This document shows positions 1 to 8,398 of a stretch of 45,319 nucleotides of DNA, piece by piece; the stretch's first letter is position 1; each line of letters opens with the position of its first letter. The stretch is taken from the NCBI GenBank assembly GCA_947500845.1, contig CANMTP010000023.1, forward strand, positions 1-45,319, in the 5' to 3' direction. This DNA comes from an uncultured Aquimarina sp. (GTDB lineage: Bacteria > Bacteroidota > Bacteroidia > Flavobacteriales > Flavobacteriaceae). The notes under the pieces were generated by a model, which was given only the letters and a program-made list of their open reading frames with translations, made no database searches and had not been told where the DNA came from. A program made the translations under genes and the position numbers.

Positions 1-2006
1 GACCATTGTCCAAAACTTGATTCGAAACTCTCACTAAATGGAAAAGAAGCAACATCACCTGTACAATCTCCACTTGGCGGTGGCGGTGGCGTGCCATCAC
101 AAGGATTGGTGAAAGAAACTGTTTGGTCTGTTTGACCATTAGATCCTCCATTGTTATTTTCGTCTGCATCTTGCCCGACTCCTCTTTCAGCAAATGCCTT
201 CCAGATCAAACATCTATATTGTCCACCATACAGATCTTGATCTGCCTGAAGAATTCCATCCCGACCAGAAACAAAACCTGGGTTATTCGCAGTATTTTTA
301 AGCCCTTCAATTACTAAGGCCATAGCAATATTATTCCCACCCGTTCCATTATAGAAATCGGGATCAAAACCTTCCTGATCAATTAACAACCAAGTCATAT
401 CCCAAAGGATTGTAGCAAAAGCATATCCCACACCGTGTGGTCTTGCTAATCCACCTATATCAGCATAATCAGTATTATTTATAGACCTGTTTGTAGAGTA
501 CCGCGTTGGTCTAATTCCGGTTCCATTAGTACCTTGTCCTAATACATAAGTACCTACTCCTCTGCCGTCGACGCCAGAATCTCCCGCTTTCATGGTAAGC
601 ATAAGGCCAAACCAATCTGACCATCCTTCACCCATTTGTTCTGAACCTCCTAAAGTATTAGAAGAAGGGCCCCCAACCAATCGTATAGAAATACCATGCC
701 CGTACTCATGAGCAATAATAACATTATCTAAAGAACCATCTCTTCCCGGACTTGTACGATTCCATAAGAACATTTGCATTCTTGGATTACCACCGTCACC
801 CGGTGTTGAAAAATTAGCATTATTGGTTCCACTACCGTCTTGTGCATCGGCATTTACAGAATCACTTCCTGCACCACCTTTACCGTAATTATTTTCTTGA
901 AAGTTTCCACTTGCTTCATCAAAACCATATTGATACCACACATCGTGCATTATATTATTCCAATAGAATAAATTAGCGATTGAAGCATCTCTATAGTTAC
1001 TAGGCGTCTGACTTAAATTAATTGGAAAATTAAAATCCAGGCTTGCTCCTCCATCAGGAGAAAAGCCTGTTCCGTTATTTCCATTACTATCATCTTGTGC
1101 CCATACGTTGTTACCGCGGGTTATGGTAAACTCTGCGCCTGCACTTCCATTGGTATCATGCCACCCAAATGGCGATGCCGTAGTATTTGCAGGATCACTT
1201 ACGATAGAGCGATTTCCTTCATCTGGACTCCCAACAGGCATTGCATAAACATTATAAGAATCAGGAGCAAGTGCTGTAGCTTCTGCCTTAGTCATTGGCC
1301 CGACTATTTTACTATCAAAAAGTACAGACTCATGATTATGAGATTCATGACCTTCGGGTGCATCAAAATTACAGGAGATCACCCAATTGTTCTCTCTTAA
1401 AATTTTATTGCTAGCGGCATCTACATAAGTATTCCACCAGTTCTGAGCTCCTTTTTCATATAGACTTACATTCCAAGTTAAACGAAGCTCTTTGTTATGT
1501 AAAATATACACTTGTTTTGCTCTAATAGGTTGATCAGCTGTAATTCCAGAATTTTTATACTCGTAAACATCATTTCCACTGGATTTATTCACAGTGCGTG
1601 AAAGGCTCTTTGCTGGAGATAGATTATGAGCACTGATTACTGCACGAATAGCACTTTCTGGAGTTATAGAAGCTTTCGTTAAAGTGGCCTTGGCTTTAAC
1701 TTCTTCTATAAATTGATTAATCTCATAAGTAACTTTATTATTCTGTACAGTTAACTTATACGTTCCATCTTCTATAGGTATTCCTTTAAAATACTGCTTC
1801 ACATAAACGTGCTTTATTCCAGGTTTTAGGGAAGGAACTTCGTCGGTAATCCTCCATTCTGAATAGTCATTGAGAGTAGCGGCTGATTTCGAAGAAGTTG
1901 TTAGCGCATCGCTAAAGTGATTTCGGACAATAGTGTTCATGTCCTGAGCTAAAATGGTTTGCCCTGTCAACAATAACAGAAGAACAAACGAGTAGACTTT
2001 TTTCAT
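1..2006 (-). CDS. M36 (fungalysin-type) secreted zinc metallopeptidase, C-terminus outside window
   Basis: The frame runs leftward from the ATG at 2006-2004 and is open to the window edge, giving 668 residues. Residues 1-21 are a signal peptide (MKKVYSFVLL start, cut after LAQ). A fungalysin/thermolysin propeptide (FTP) region lies near residues 40-100. The catalytic domain carries the zinc motif HEYGH at 433-437 (bases about 696-710) and the downstream ligand Glu460 in GEGWSDWFG. A proline-rich linker (PPPPPP) near residue 640 leads into PFSESFESSFGQW, which looks like the start of a MAM- or Ig-like domain. Flavobacterial M36 enzymes of this form usually end in a type IX secretion tail, which would lie beyond base 1 (inference). 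It would degrade extracellular protein. The family call is firm; the full length is unknown. Confidence 0.93.
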   Translation of the reverse strand, partial: MKKVYSFVLLLLLTGQTILAQDMNTIVRNHFSDALTTSSKSAATLNDYSEWRITDEVPSLKPGIKHVYVKQYFKGIPIEDGTYKLTVQNNKVTYEINQFIEEVKAKATLTKASITPESAIRAVISAHNLSPAKSLSRTVNKSSGNDVYEYKNSGITADQPIRAKQVYILHNKELRLTWNVSLYEKGAQNWWNTYVDAASNKILRENNWVISCNFDAPEGHESHNHESVLFDSKIVGPMTKAEATALAPDSYNVYAMPVGSPDEGNRSIVSDPANTTASPFGWHDTNGSAGAEFTITRGNNVWAQDDSNGNNGTGFSPDGGASLDFNFPINLSQTPSNYRDASIANLFYWNNIMHDVWYQYGFDEASGNFQENNYGKGGAGSDSVNADAQDGSGTNNANFSTPGDGGNPRMQMFLWNRTSPGRDGSLDNVIIAHEYGHGISIRLVGGPSSNTLGGSEQMGEGWSDWFGLMLTMKAGDSGVDGRGVGTYVLGQGTNGTGIRPTRYSTNRSINNTDYADIGGLARPHGVGYAFATILWDMTWLLIDQEGFDPDFYNGTGGNNIAMALVIEGLKNTANNPGFVSGRDGILQADQDLYGGQYRCLIWKAFAERGVGQDADENNNGGSNGQTDQTVSFTNPCDGTPPPPPSGDCTGDVASFPFSESFESSFGQW

Positions 2007-2797
2007 ACAAATAAGTTTTGAGTTTGTGTAACGTAAAATTAACGAAAATTAATAGTTTTCTATTAATCCTTGATAAATACATATTAAATTATCATAAATT
2101 AACATTTTAATTAAATTATTTCCATGTTAATAGTTAAATAGATAATTCCTACTAGTTTACATATGTTTAACTCTAGTAAACACTATAGCTATCAAATTAT
2201 TTATGTTTCAAAAGCTAATTATCTAAAAATCAAAAAGAATACAAATACCTTTTTTACGTTACGGGAAAAGTGTCAAAAATTTTTATTACTTTTTTTTCAA
2301 TTTTGGCTAAACCAGGTATAGAAAATGTTATTTTGACTAACAAATCAATTAAAATCCTAAACAAGATATTCTCAAATAATTCATAATGAAAACCGATTTC
2401 TTTATCTTAAAAATTAATGTTAAGTAGAGATCAGAATATTTTTACATTTAACCTTTGAACTAAACAAAAACGTTCGGTAGATAGTATATTTAACCTTTGA
2501 TAAATCATTAACTATTAGTAAAATATGTATTCTTACTTGTAAGACACTAAAAGATTAACGATTTAAGAACACAGATAAATAAGGCATTAATAATCATTAA
2601 AAACATGAAATCTGTCATCAAGAATAACAAAAAAACTGATTAGAAAAATGGAACAACCCTAATCTATCAGAGAAGATTTTTTCCTATACTATCGTTTTTT
2701 GGAATTGTTAAAAAACTATTACTTTTTTAACATAAATCATCGATTCCTGTTTAAATTCTTTGCCATAATACAAAACTGCATTATATTACATTAACAA
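2007..2797. other. Long AT-rich intergenic region with no gene seen
   Basis: About 790 bases between the divergent M36 peptidase and superoxide dismutase genes. Both strands are very AT-rich with frequent stops, and no credible reading frame was found. It should hold promoters for both flanking genes, but no exact TAnnTTTG box at a suitable distance from either start was found. The only clear structure is the 13-bp direct repeat listed separately. Confidence 0.6.
2446..2500. repeat. 13-bp direct repeat ATTTAACCTTTGA, two copies
   Basis: ATTTAACCTTTGA occurs exactly at 2446-2458 and 2488-2500, 42 bp apart start to start, which is about four helical turns. That spacing suits two protein-binding sites on one DNA face. 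The repeats sit about 300 bp upstream of sodC and 500 bp from the M36 start. No function is known; a chance repeat in AT-rich DNA is possible. Confidence 0.4.
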
Positions 2798-3409
2798 ATG
2801 ATATCAAATCACAAAACTATGAAAACGTTACAATTGATAGTACTTACTTTTTTATCAATAACTATATTTGGTTGTAAAGGAGATAAAAAGGAAGAAAAAG
2901 ATCAGGAAAATAATACTCAAACTGTTGAGACTCCTTTGAAAAAAGAAGAAGCCGAGACAAAAACGTTAGAAATTACTCTAGAACCCAAAAGTGATAGCAA
3001 AGCCTCTGGCAACATAGTATTTACTGAATCTGCCGGTATGGTAACCATGGCGGCCAAGATGATAGGGTTGAGTGAAGGTGAACATGCAATACACATCCAT
3101 GAAAAAGCTGATTGCTCCTCTCCAGATGGAAAATCTACTGGAGGTCACTGGAATCCAACTTTAGAACGACACGGAAAATGGGGTGATACAGAAGGGTATC
3201 ACAAGGGAGATATAGGAAATTTTAACGTAGACGCCGAGGGAAATGGTAACTTGACCTTTGCCACCAATGAATGGTGTTTAGGTTGCGATGATGAAAAAAA
3301 GAACATCATTGGTAAAGCTATAATTGTGCATCAGGGCGTTGATGATTTTACAACTCAACCAACAGGAGCTGCAGGTGGTAGAATAAGCTGTGGTGCTATA
3401 ATACGGTAA
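2798..3409 (+). CDS. sodC: Cu/Zn superoxide dismutase lipoprotein (SodC)
   Basis: Converts superoxide to hydrogen peroxide and oxygen outside the cytoplasm. A lipoprotein signal ends at lipobox Cys26 (TIFGC), followed by a charged, low-complexity linker. All metal ligands are visible: Cu His99, His101 and His178; bridging His117 (GGHWNP); Zn His125, His135 and Asp138. The catalytic Arg is R195 in GGRISCG, and the disulfide is probably C106-C198. The ATG at 2819 (residue 8, MKTLQLIVL) gives a more usual lipoprotein signal and may be the true start. An extra CxxC (WCLGC, residues 159-163) is not part of the standard fold description. A strong terminator follows, so the gene is probably monocistronic. 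Confidence 0.93.
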   Translation: MISNHKTMKTLQLIVLTFLSITIFGCKGDKKEEKDQENNTQTVETPLKKEEAETKTLEITLEPKSDSKASGNIVFTESAGMVTMAAKMIGLSEGEHAIHIHEKADCSSPDGKSTGGHWNPTLERHGKWGDTEGYHKGDIGNFNVDAEGNGNLTFATNEWCLGCDDEKKNIIGKAIIVHQGVDDFTTQPTGAAGGRISCGAIIR

Positions 3410-3431
3410 CCAAATAATAACAGTATAAAAC

Positions 3432-3460
3432 AAAAGGGGTTGTTTTTAACAACCCCTTTT
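3432..3460 (+). terminator. Rho-independent terminator after sodC
   Basis: Perfect 13-bp stem: AAAAGGGGTTGTT (3432-3444) pairs with AACAACCCCTTTT (3448-3460) around a TTT loop, with T-rich sequence after it. It begins about 23 bp after the sodC stop. The A-tract/T-tract symmetry would let it work on either strand. Confidence 0.85.
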
Positions 3461-3490
3461 GTTATTAAGTAGATATCAAGAGATTCAGAA

Positions 3491-3516
3491 TTTTGACAAA
3501 AATAAAACTAACTTTG
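3491..3516 (+). promoter_or_regulatory. Bacteroidetes-type promoter for the LETM1-like gene
   Basis: An exact -7 box TAACTTTG lies at 3509-3516, 16 bases before the ATG at 3533, so the leader would be very short. A TTTTG at 3491-3495 could act as the -33 element, but the 13-bp spacer is shorter than the usual 17-20, so only the -7 box is convincing. Confidence 0.5.
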
Positions 3517-3532
3517 TAACAAACCTTTACAA

Positions 3533-4717
3533 ATGAATCCTTCAACTTCTGGTTGGATAGAAAAGTTTTTAAGAGATCCCGATTATGACCAACAAGTATC
3601 TGGATGGTCAATGGATCAATTGTATTCTGATTTGAGGCGGGTAGGATTTATCTATGGTACGTCTATAAACACGATTATTTCTAATAAATCTGATATTGTT
3701 TATTCTGAAGAGGAAAAGACAAAAATCAATTTATTTACCGCACTTGCAATCACGTATTTTGATACTATTGAAAATGCTGGCAAAAAAGATTGCATCGATG
3801 CCTTAATCGAATTTTACAGTTTTCTTGATACTAAAAAGTCTTTTTTCTCCTTTCCCAAAGTACTTCCTTCAAATAAAAGTGAAAAATTAGAAACAATTAT
3901 CAATACCCGTATACAGACCAATGAATCTATTTTTAGAAAAAACTTTAGCCACCTACTAACCAATGCCCTACTTTTTATAGATGTATTGGCTTTTGATTAT
4001 TATTTGATCCATAATGAGAATCCATTCGAGTATGCAGCCAAACTTGAAGAAACCCTAACTAATACCGTCTTTTTGGCTCTTAATTCTAAAGAAGAGCAAG
4101 ACGAATATGATCAACTATTGATCAAATTATTTGCATCCTCGGTAAGATATACCAATATTTCTTTGGAAGAAGAAGCAAGTTTCGATTATATAGAATTGGA
4201 CTCATACACCGATGAACTTGAAAAAAGATATATCCTGGATCTCACTAGCATGGCTGTTTGGAACGACAAAAAACTAGACGTAGGAGAACAAACATTTATG
4301 TCTGCACTGGGTGCAGAATTACAAGTTCATAATACTGTGGTTCATGAATCTATACATTTGGTTAAAGCCTTTATAAATAATCACAAGGATCAAATATCTT
4401 ACTTCAATTATTCTCACCCTGCTTTGCATTTCTATCAACAAACTTCACGAACGGTAAGTGTATTGATTCTAAGAAATAAAAAGCGCTTGATCAAAGAAAT
4501 TTCTGAAAGTAAAGATTTGATGATATTATTAGGACAATCTACTGTTCGTGATTTATCCAAGGAAGAGAAGAAACAAGTAAAACAACAACTCTTAGACATT
4601 TGTAAAACGATTCCTTCACTCGCCATTTTTATTCTTCCTGGAGGAGGTCTGTTATTACCACTTTTGGTAAAATTCATACCTCAATTACTACCCTCTGCAT
4701 TTAATGAGAATAAATAA
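3533..4717 (+). CDS. LETM1-related (biofilm-associated-type) protein
   Basis: 394 residues with no signal peptide. The C-terminal part (about 340-394: LSKEEKKQVKQQLLDICKTI, then a Gly/Leu/Pro-rich hydrophobic segment ending QLLPSAF) matches the end of the LETM1-like domain seen in flavobacterial proteins annotated as LETM1-related biofilm-associated. The middle (about 233-290, LTSMAVWNDKKLDVGEQTFM) resembles a TerB-like helical metal-binding segment. In mitochondria LETM1 takes part in cation/proton exchange; the bacterial role is not established. It is convergent with the sigma-factor operon, with only three bases between stop codons and no terminator between them. Confidence 0.7.
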   Translation: MNPSTSGWIEKFLRDPDYDQQVSGWSMDQLYSDLRRVGFIYGTSINTIISNKSDIVYSEEEKTKINLFTALAITYFDTIENAGKKDCIDALIEFYSFLDTKKSFFSFPKVLPSNKSEKLETIINTRIQTNESIFRKNFSHLLTNALLFIDVLAFDYYLIHNENPFEYAAKLEETLTNTVFLALNSKEEQDEYDQLLIKLFASSVRYTNISLEEEASFDYIELDSYTDELEKRYILDLTSMAVWNDKKLDVGEQTFMSALGAELQVHNTVVHESIHLVKAFINNHKDQISYFNYSHPALHFYQQTSRTVSVLILRNKKRLIKEISESKDLMILLGQSTVRDLSKEEKKQVKQQLLDICKTIPSLAIFILPGGGLLLPLLVKFIPQLLPSAFNENK

Positions 4718-4720
4718 CGA

Positions 4721-5341
4721 CTATATTTCGAGCTTTTCAAGTTCTTTATAGTTCTTTTTTAGCCTACGAGTCAAAATACCATAAATCAGCCTATAAAACA
4801 AGGCTATTAGACCTATAAAGACTAATGTCACCAATAATGTACTTAATACTATCATCCAGATAGGAGTTTCTACGCTAGCACTCTTTTGGAATTCATTGGT
4901 AAAAAATAACATATATATTGTCGTGGAAATCATTAGTATCCCAAAAAAACTAAGATTTATCCAAATATAATGTTTTACGGTTCTTCTGGTTTTGATAATA
5001 TTTTCCATAAGCACCTTGGTTGAATCGGTTGCTTGGATTTTTTTATAATTCAAATAAAATCGAACAATGAAATAAATAAGGATAGTATAAGAAAGTATTG
5101 AACCTATTAAAGAAAATGTTCCCATTGATTCTTTTTGAACCTCTGCATGCAAACCTGTGAACCTAAAAATAATATCGAGAGAAGCCCATAATACAAATTC
5201 TAGTATACTTATAACAAAAATCCATTTTACTATAGAAGACGATTTCTTCAATATCATCTGGTAGATTTCTTTATAAGATAATCTGGGAAGCACTTCTTCC
5301 TGCTTCTTCCAGTCTTGTTTTAATAATTCTAATTCGTCCAT
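4721..5341 (-). CDS. Membrane protein co-transcribed with ECF sigma factor, possible anti-sigma
   Basis: 206 residues. A charged cytoplasmic N-terminus (MDELELLKQDWKKQEEVLPR) precedes four hydrophobic segments, near residues 40-60, 80-97, 125-145 and 160-185, with a basic tail. It starts five bases after the sigma-factor stop, so the two genes almost certainly share an mRNA. Small membrane proteins with a soluble N-terminus following an ECF sigma gene are often its anti-sigma factor. That role is inferred from position only; no zinc-binding anti-sigma motif or FecR domain is visible. Confidence 0.6.
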   Translation of the reverse strand: MDELELLKQDWKKQEEVLPRLSYKEIYQMILKKSSSIVKWIFVISILEFVLWASLDIIFRFTGLHAEVQKESMGTFSLIGSILSYTILIYFIVRFYLNYKKIQATDSTKVLMENIIKTRRTVKHYIWINLSFFGILMISTTIYMLFFTNEFQKSASVETPIWMIVLSTLLVTLVFIGLIALFYRLIYGILTRRLKKNYKELEKLEI

Positions 5342-5346
5342 GGGAT

Positions 5347-5841
5347 TTAGGGATTTAATATTTTTTTCAATTTCGTCTTAACTCGGTTCATTTTCACTCT
5401 GGCATTAACTTCACTTATACCCATAGTTTCTGCTATTTCTTTGTATGATTTATCTTCGAGATATAAAAAAACCAAAGCCTTTTCTATATCATTAAGTTGC
5501 TTTACCGCTGCGTACATAAGCTTTAGTTGTTGCTCTACCTCATCGTCATACTCTTCTGCCTTTATCTTAAAGTCTATACTATCTAAATCAGTAGTTCTTA
5601 AACTTCTTTTAGATCTTCGATATAGGGTTATAGCCGTGTTTAATGCTACTCTATACATCCAGGTACTAAATTTTGCATCTCCTCTAAACTTTGGATATGC
5701 TTTCCAGAGCTGTATAGTGATCTCTTGAAACAAATCATTATGCGAATCAGGATCACTTGTATAAATTCTACAAACCTTATGCACAATATTTTGATTCTGC
5801 TCGAGGTTAGTTACAAAACTATGTTCTAATTCTTTATTCAC
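5347..5841 (-). CDS. ECF-type RNA polymerase sigma-70 factor
   Basis: 164 residues, the usual ECF length. Region 2 covers about 25-95, with DLFQEITIQLWKAYPKFRGD and FSTWMYRVALNTAI for -10 recognition. Region 4 covers about 105-160, ending in a helix-turn-helix (LEDKSYKEIAETMGISEVN). It is followed directly by a membrane protein gene that may regulate it. The regulon and signal cannot be read from the sequence. The start at 5841 is supported by a promoter about 50 bp upstream. Confidence 0.9.
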   Translation of the reverse strand: MNKELEHSFVTNLEQNQNIVHKVCRIYTSDPDSHNDLFQEITIQLWKAYPKFRGDAKFSTWMYRVALNTAITLYRRSKRSLRTTDLDSIDFKIKAEEYDDEVEQQLKLMYAAVKQLNDIEKALVFLYLEDKSYKEIAETMGISEVNARVKMNRVKTKLKKILNP

Positions 5842-5891
5842 TGCTGATGGTTACTTCTTATATGTAGGTAAGTAAACAATTCTGTTACAAA

Positions 5892-5923
5892 CAAAATTAA
5901 AATTATGTCAATTTAGTCACAAA
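5892..5923 (-). promoter_or_regulatory. Promoter of the ECF sigma operon
   Basis: On the minus strand, TTTG (plus 5920-5923), a 20-bp spacer and TAATTTTG (plus 5892-5899) fit the Bacteroidetes -33/-7 pattern TTTG-N17-20-TAnnTTTG. It lies about 50 bp upstream of the sigma ATG. It is the best two-part promoter match in the window. Confidence 0.6.
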
Positions 5924-5960
5924 AAATGCATATTACCTAGGGTATATTTTTTTAACAATT

Positions 5961-6058
5961 TACCTTTGTATGACAATCAAATTGATCATGAAGTAAAATA
6001 TCAATTTAAATTGATCGAAATGATTACTAGCGTCTTATCAACGATAAGTCCAATTGAT
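5961..6058 (+). promoter_or_regulatory. NADH dehydrogenase leader: -7 box, palindrome and hairpin
   Basis: TACCTTTG at 5961-5968 is an exact -7 box, giving a leader of about 110 bases. Within the leader are a perfect 16-bp palindrome ATCAATTTAAATTGAT (6000-6015), further AATTGAT half-sites on both sides (near 5980 and 6052), and a small perfect hairpin CTTATC-AAC-GATAAG near 6033-6047. The repeated AATTGAT sites suggest operator binding by a dimeric regulator. The regulator is unknown. Confidence 0.45.
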
Positions 6059-6083
6059 AATTAAAAACAATAAATAGCATTAG

Positions 6084-7379
6084 ATGAATATACCCTTCAC
6101 TAATTTACCAAGACTAGTAATTATTGGTGGTGGTTTTGCGGGAGTTGCATTGGCGAGAAAAATGATCAAAGAGAATGTGCAATTAGTATTACTGGACCGG
6201 CATAATTATCATACCTTTCAACCTTTACTTTATCAGGTTTCAACAGCATCTTTAGAGCCAGATTCTATAGCCTACCCTTTACGAAAAATTATAAAGAGCG
6301 GAAAAAATTGTTTTTTCAGAATGGCAGAAGTAGCATCAATCGATACAAAAAATCAAAAGATAGATACCAATATTGGTAGTATTTCTTATGATTATTTGAT
6401 AATTGCAACAGGAGCCAGAACCAATTTTTTTGGCAATACTACCATAGAAAATAATGCTATGCGTATGAAAAATTTGCCGCAGGCGTTAAATTTACGCAGT
6501 CTAATGCTCGAAAATCTCGAGCAAGCAGTAATCACTACAGATCCAGAAAAAAGAAAAGAATTATTGAGCTTTGTTCTTGCCGGTGCAGGTCCTACTGGTG
6601 TTGAATTGGCCGGTGGCATAGCAGAGTTAAAACTTAATGTTTTACCCAAGGATTATCCTGATATGGATTTTAGTGATATGCAAATTCATCTAATAGAAGG
6701 CTCTTCTCGCGTTCTTTCACCGATGAGTGAAAATGCTTCTGAAAAAGCTGCCGGATTCTTACAAGAACTAGGAGTTCACATCCATCTTGACACACAGGTA
6801 ATAAACTATGAAGATAATTTGGTTACCACAGATACCGATCTTACCATTAAAACAGCAACATTCATTTGGTCTGCTGGGGTAACCGGAGCCCCTGTATCGG
6901 GAATAATGGCAGAATCACTGATTCCCAAGGCTAATCGTTATAAAGTAAATCACTACAATCAAATAGAGGGCTATGAGACTATTTTTGCTATCGGAGATAT
7001 TTCAGTAATGAAAACAGAAGAATTTCCCAAAGGCCATCCCATGGTTGCACAACCCGCTATACAACAAGGAAAACACTTGGCAAAAAACCTAAAACGACAC
7101 TTAAAAGGTAAAACTATGATTCCTTTCAGGTATTTTGATAAGGGTTCTATGGCGACTATCGGACGTAATAAAGCGGTAGTTGACATCGGAAAATTTAAAT
7201 TTGGAGGCTTTTTTGCCTGGTTTATCTGGATGTTCATTCACCTGTGGTTCCTGGTAGGATTCAGAAATCGTTTTGTGACTTTCTTTAATTGGGTATATAA
7301 TTATATTAACTATGATAAAGCTGCACGATTAATCGTACGGCCTTTTAAAAACGACAATGGTTCTGTAGAAAGGGTTTAA
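6084..7379 (+). CDS. Type II NADH:quinone oxidoreductase (NDH-2 family)
   Basis: 431 residues, typical for NDH-2. The FAD-binding motif GGGFAG is at residues 15-20, the second dinucleotide motif AGAGPTGVELAG at 166-177, and the FAD/quinone-side motif ATGARTNFFG near 108-117. FAIGD near residue 300 is the usual flavin-phosphate site. A hydrophobic, aromatic C-terminal segment (about 375-405, WFIWMFIHLWFLVGFRNR) would attach it to the inner face of the cytoplasmic membrane. It transfers electrons from NADH to menaquinone without pumping protons. It is monocistronic and divergent from the ECF sigma operon. Confidence 0.9.
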   Translation: MNIPFTNLPRLVIIGGGFAGVALARKMIKENVQLVLLDRHNYHTFQPLLYQVSTASLEPDSIAYPLRKIIKSGKNCFFRMAEVASIDTKNQKIDTNIGSISYDYLIIATGARTNFFGNTTIENNAMRMKNLPQALNLRSLMLENLEQAVITTDPEKRKELLSFVLAGAGPTGVELAGGIAELKLNVLPKDYPDMDFSDMQIHLIEGSSRVLSPMSENASEKAAGFLQELGVHIHLDTQVINYEDNLVTTDTDLTIKTATFIWSAGVTGAPVSGIMAESLIPKANRYKVNHYNQIEGYETIFAIGDISVMKTEEFPKGHPMVAQPAIQQGKHLAKNLKRHLKGKTMIPFRYFDKGSMATIGRNKAVVDIGKFKFGGFFAWFIWMFIHLWFLVGFRNRFVTFFNWVYNYINYDKAARLIVRPFKNDNGSVERV

Positions 7380-7395
7380 TTGAAAAAACTTTGGT

Positions 7396-8232
7396 TCATT
7401 TATCTTCAAAAAATAATTTTGAAGGTAATGCTAAGAATTCTTCTCGAGAAATTTTGGTTCCTTCTATGGGAGGTTTTATGGATAAACTATCTGTAAAAAA
7501 TGAAATTTTGTCAAACCGAAGTTGTTTCTTACCCTCCTTTAATTCTAATATTAAGCCAGGAAGCCCCCAATAGCCTCTAGGACCATACTCTACAGGAATC
7601 TCATTAGTATACCAAACCTCAACTGGAATGTCTGAGTTTCTTAAAATAGCTTTATTACAGGTGTAACGATAAATTTTTCTGCGCTCTTTGGTAATCTCCC
7701 AGTCAGGCTGCTTTAAATTTTCATTGATTAAAAATGATCTGCTTCGAAAATCAAAAATATACACTTTTAAAGAGCTTATTTTCTTTAGTAATTTATGGTC
7801 TGTATAAATAACTTCTGAGTCATAATAATTGATTAATCTCTTACTTATTGTACGTCCACTCTCTGTGGTAATCTGCTTCATAACTGTGTCATTATTTACC
7901 TTTTCTTGGGGGTAATATAATGACTGTTTTCCGTCAACTTTCAAAATAGTAGTATACTCATACTCTGGAATGTTAACTAAATCGAAATCTTATTTTTCGT
8001 TTTCGGCAATTACCTTTCTCAAAGAATCTACCCGTTTTCTGATATCCACATAAAGAGAATCCGGATCATTTTCTGGTAAAGCCGAATCGCCTAAAGTAAC
8101 TGAAGTAATAAAACCCGATTGCTTTTTCTTTGTTTTTGCCGGGGTTCTTTGGTCTTTATAAAAGACCGTAAACTGCTGTGCATTTAAGCATAAGGTACTT
8201 AATGCAATAACTAGATATAGTAGTTCTCTCAT
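7396..8232 (-). pseudogene. GLPGLI family protein interrupted by an in-frame TAA
   Basis: Reading leftward from the ATG at 8232, the first part has a signal peptide (MRELLYLVIALSTLCLNAQQ) and ends at TAA (7992-7990) after AENEK. The same frame continues without shift as DFDLVNIPEYEYTTILKVDG and runs to 7396, carrying the family hallmark GYWGLPGLILEL. Without the stop it would be 278 residues, normal for GLPGLI proteins, which are exported flavobacterial proteins of unknown role. The downstream half could only start separately at a TTG (7944), without a signal peptide. One substitution or a sequencing error explains this; everything else is intact, so the break is recent. Confidence 0.85.
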
Positions 8233-8269
8233 TTTTGATTGATGAATTTAACTGTTAATGTACTTTATA

Positions 8270-8299
8270 TTCTTTTAACTATAAAATTAGTTAAAAGAA
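8270..8299. repeat. 11-bp inverted repeat in a divergent promoter region
   Basis: TTCTTTTAACT (8270-8280) and AGTTAAAAGAA (8289-8299) form a perfect stem with an 8-base AT loop. It lies between the divergent GLPGLI gene and the TonB-dependent receptor gene, about 100 bp before the receptor start. There is no clear T-run asymmetry, so an operator is as likely as a terminator. Confidence 0.5.
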
Positions 8300-8398
8300 A
8301 TACAGTTGATCCTCCCCTTTTGACACTTCAGTCACATTGAATTTCAATTTTTTCACTAATCCTTCATTTTTGAACCATTAATTATAACTAATAAAAGA

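Noticed and set aside
7396..7944. Independent 182-residue gene starting at TTG
   Set aside because: It is in the same frame as the preceding signal-peptide fragment and lacks export signals; it is the second half of a broken GLPGLI gene.
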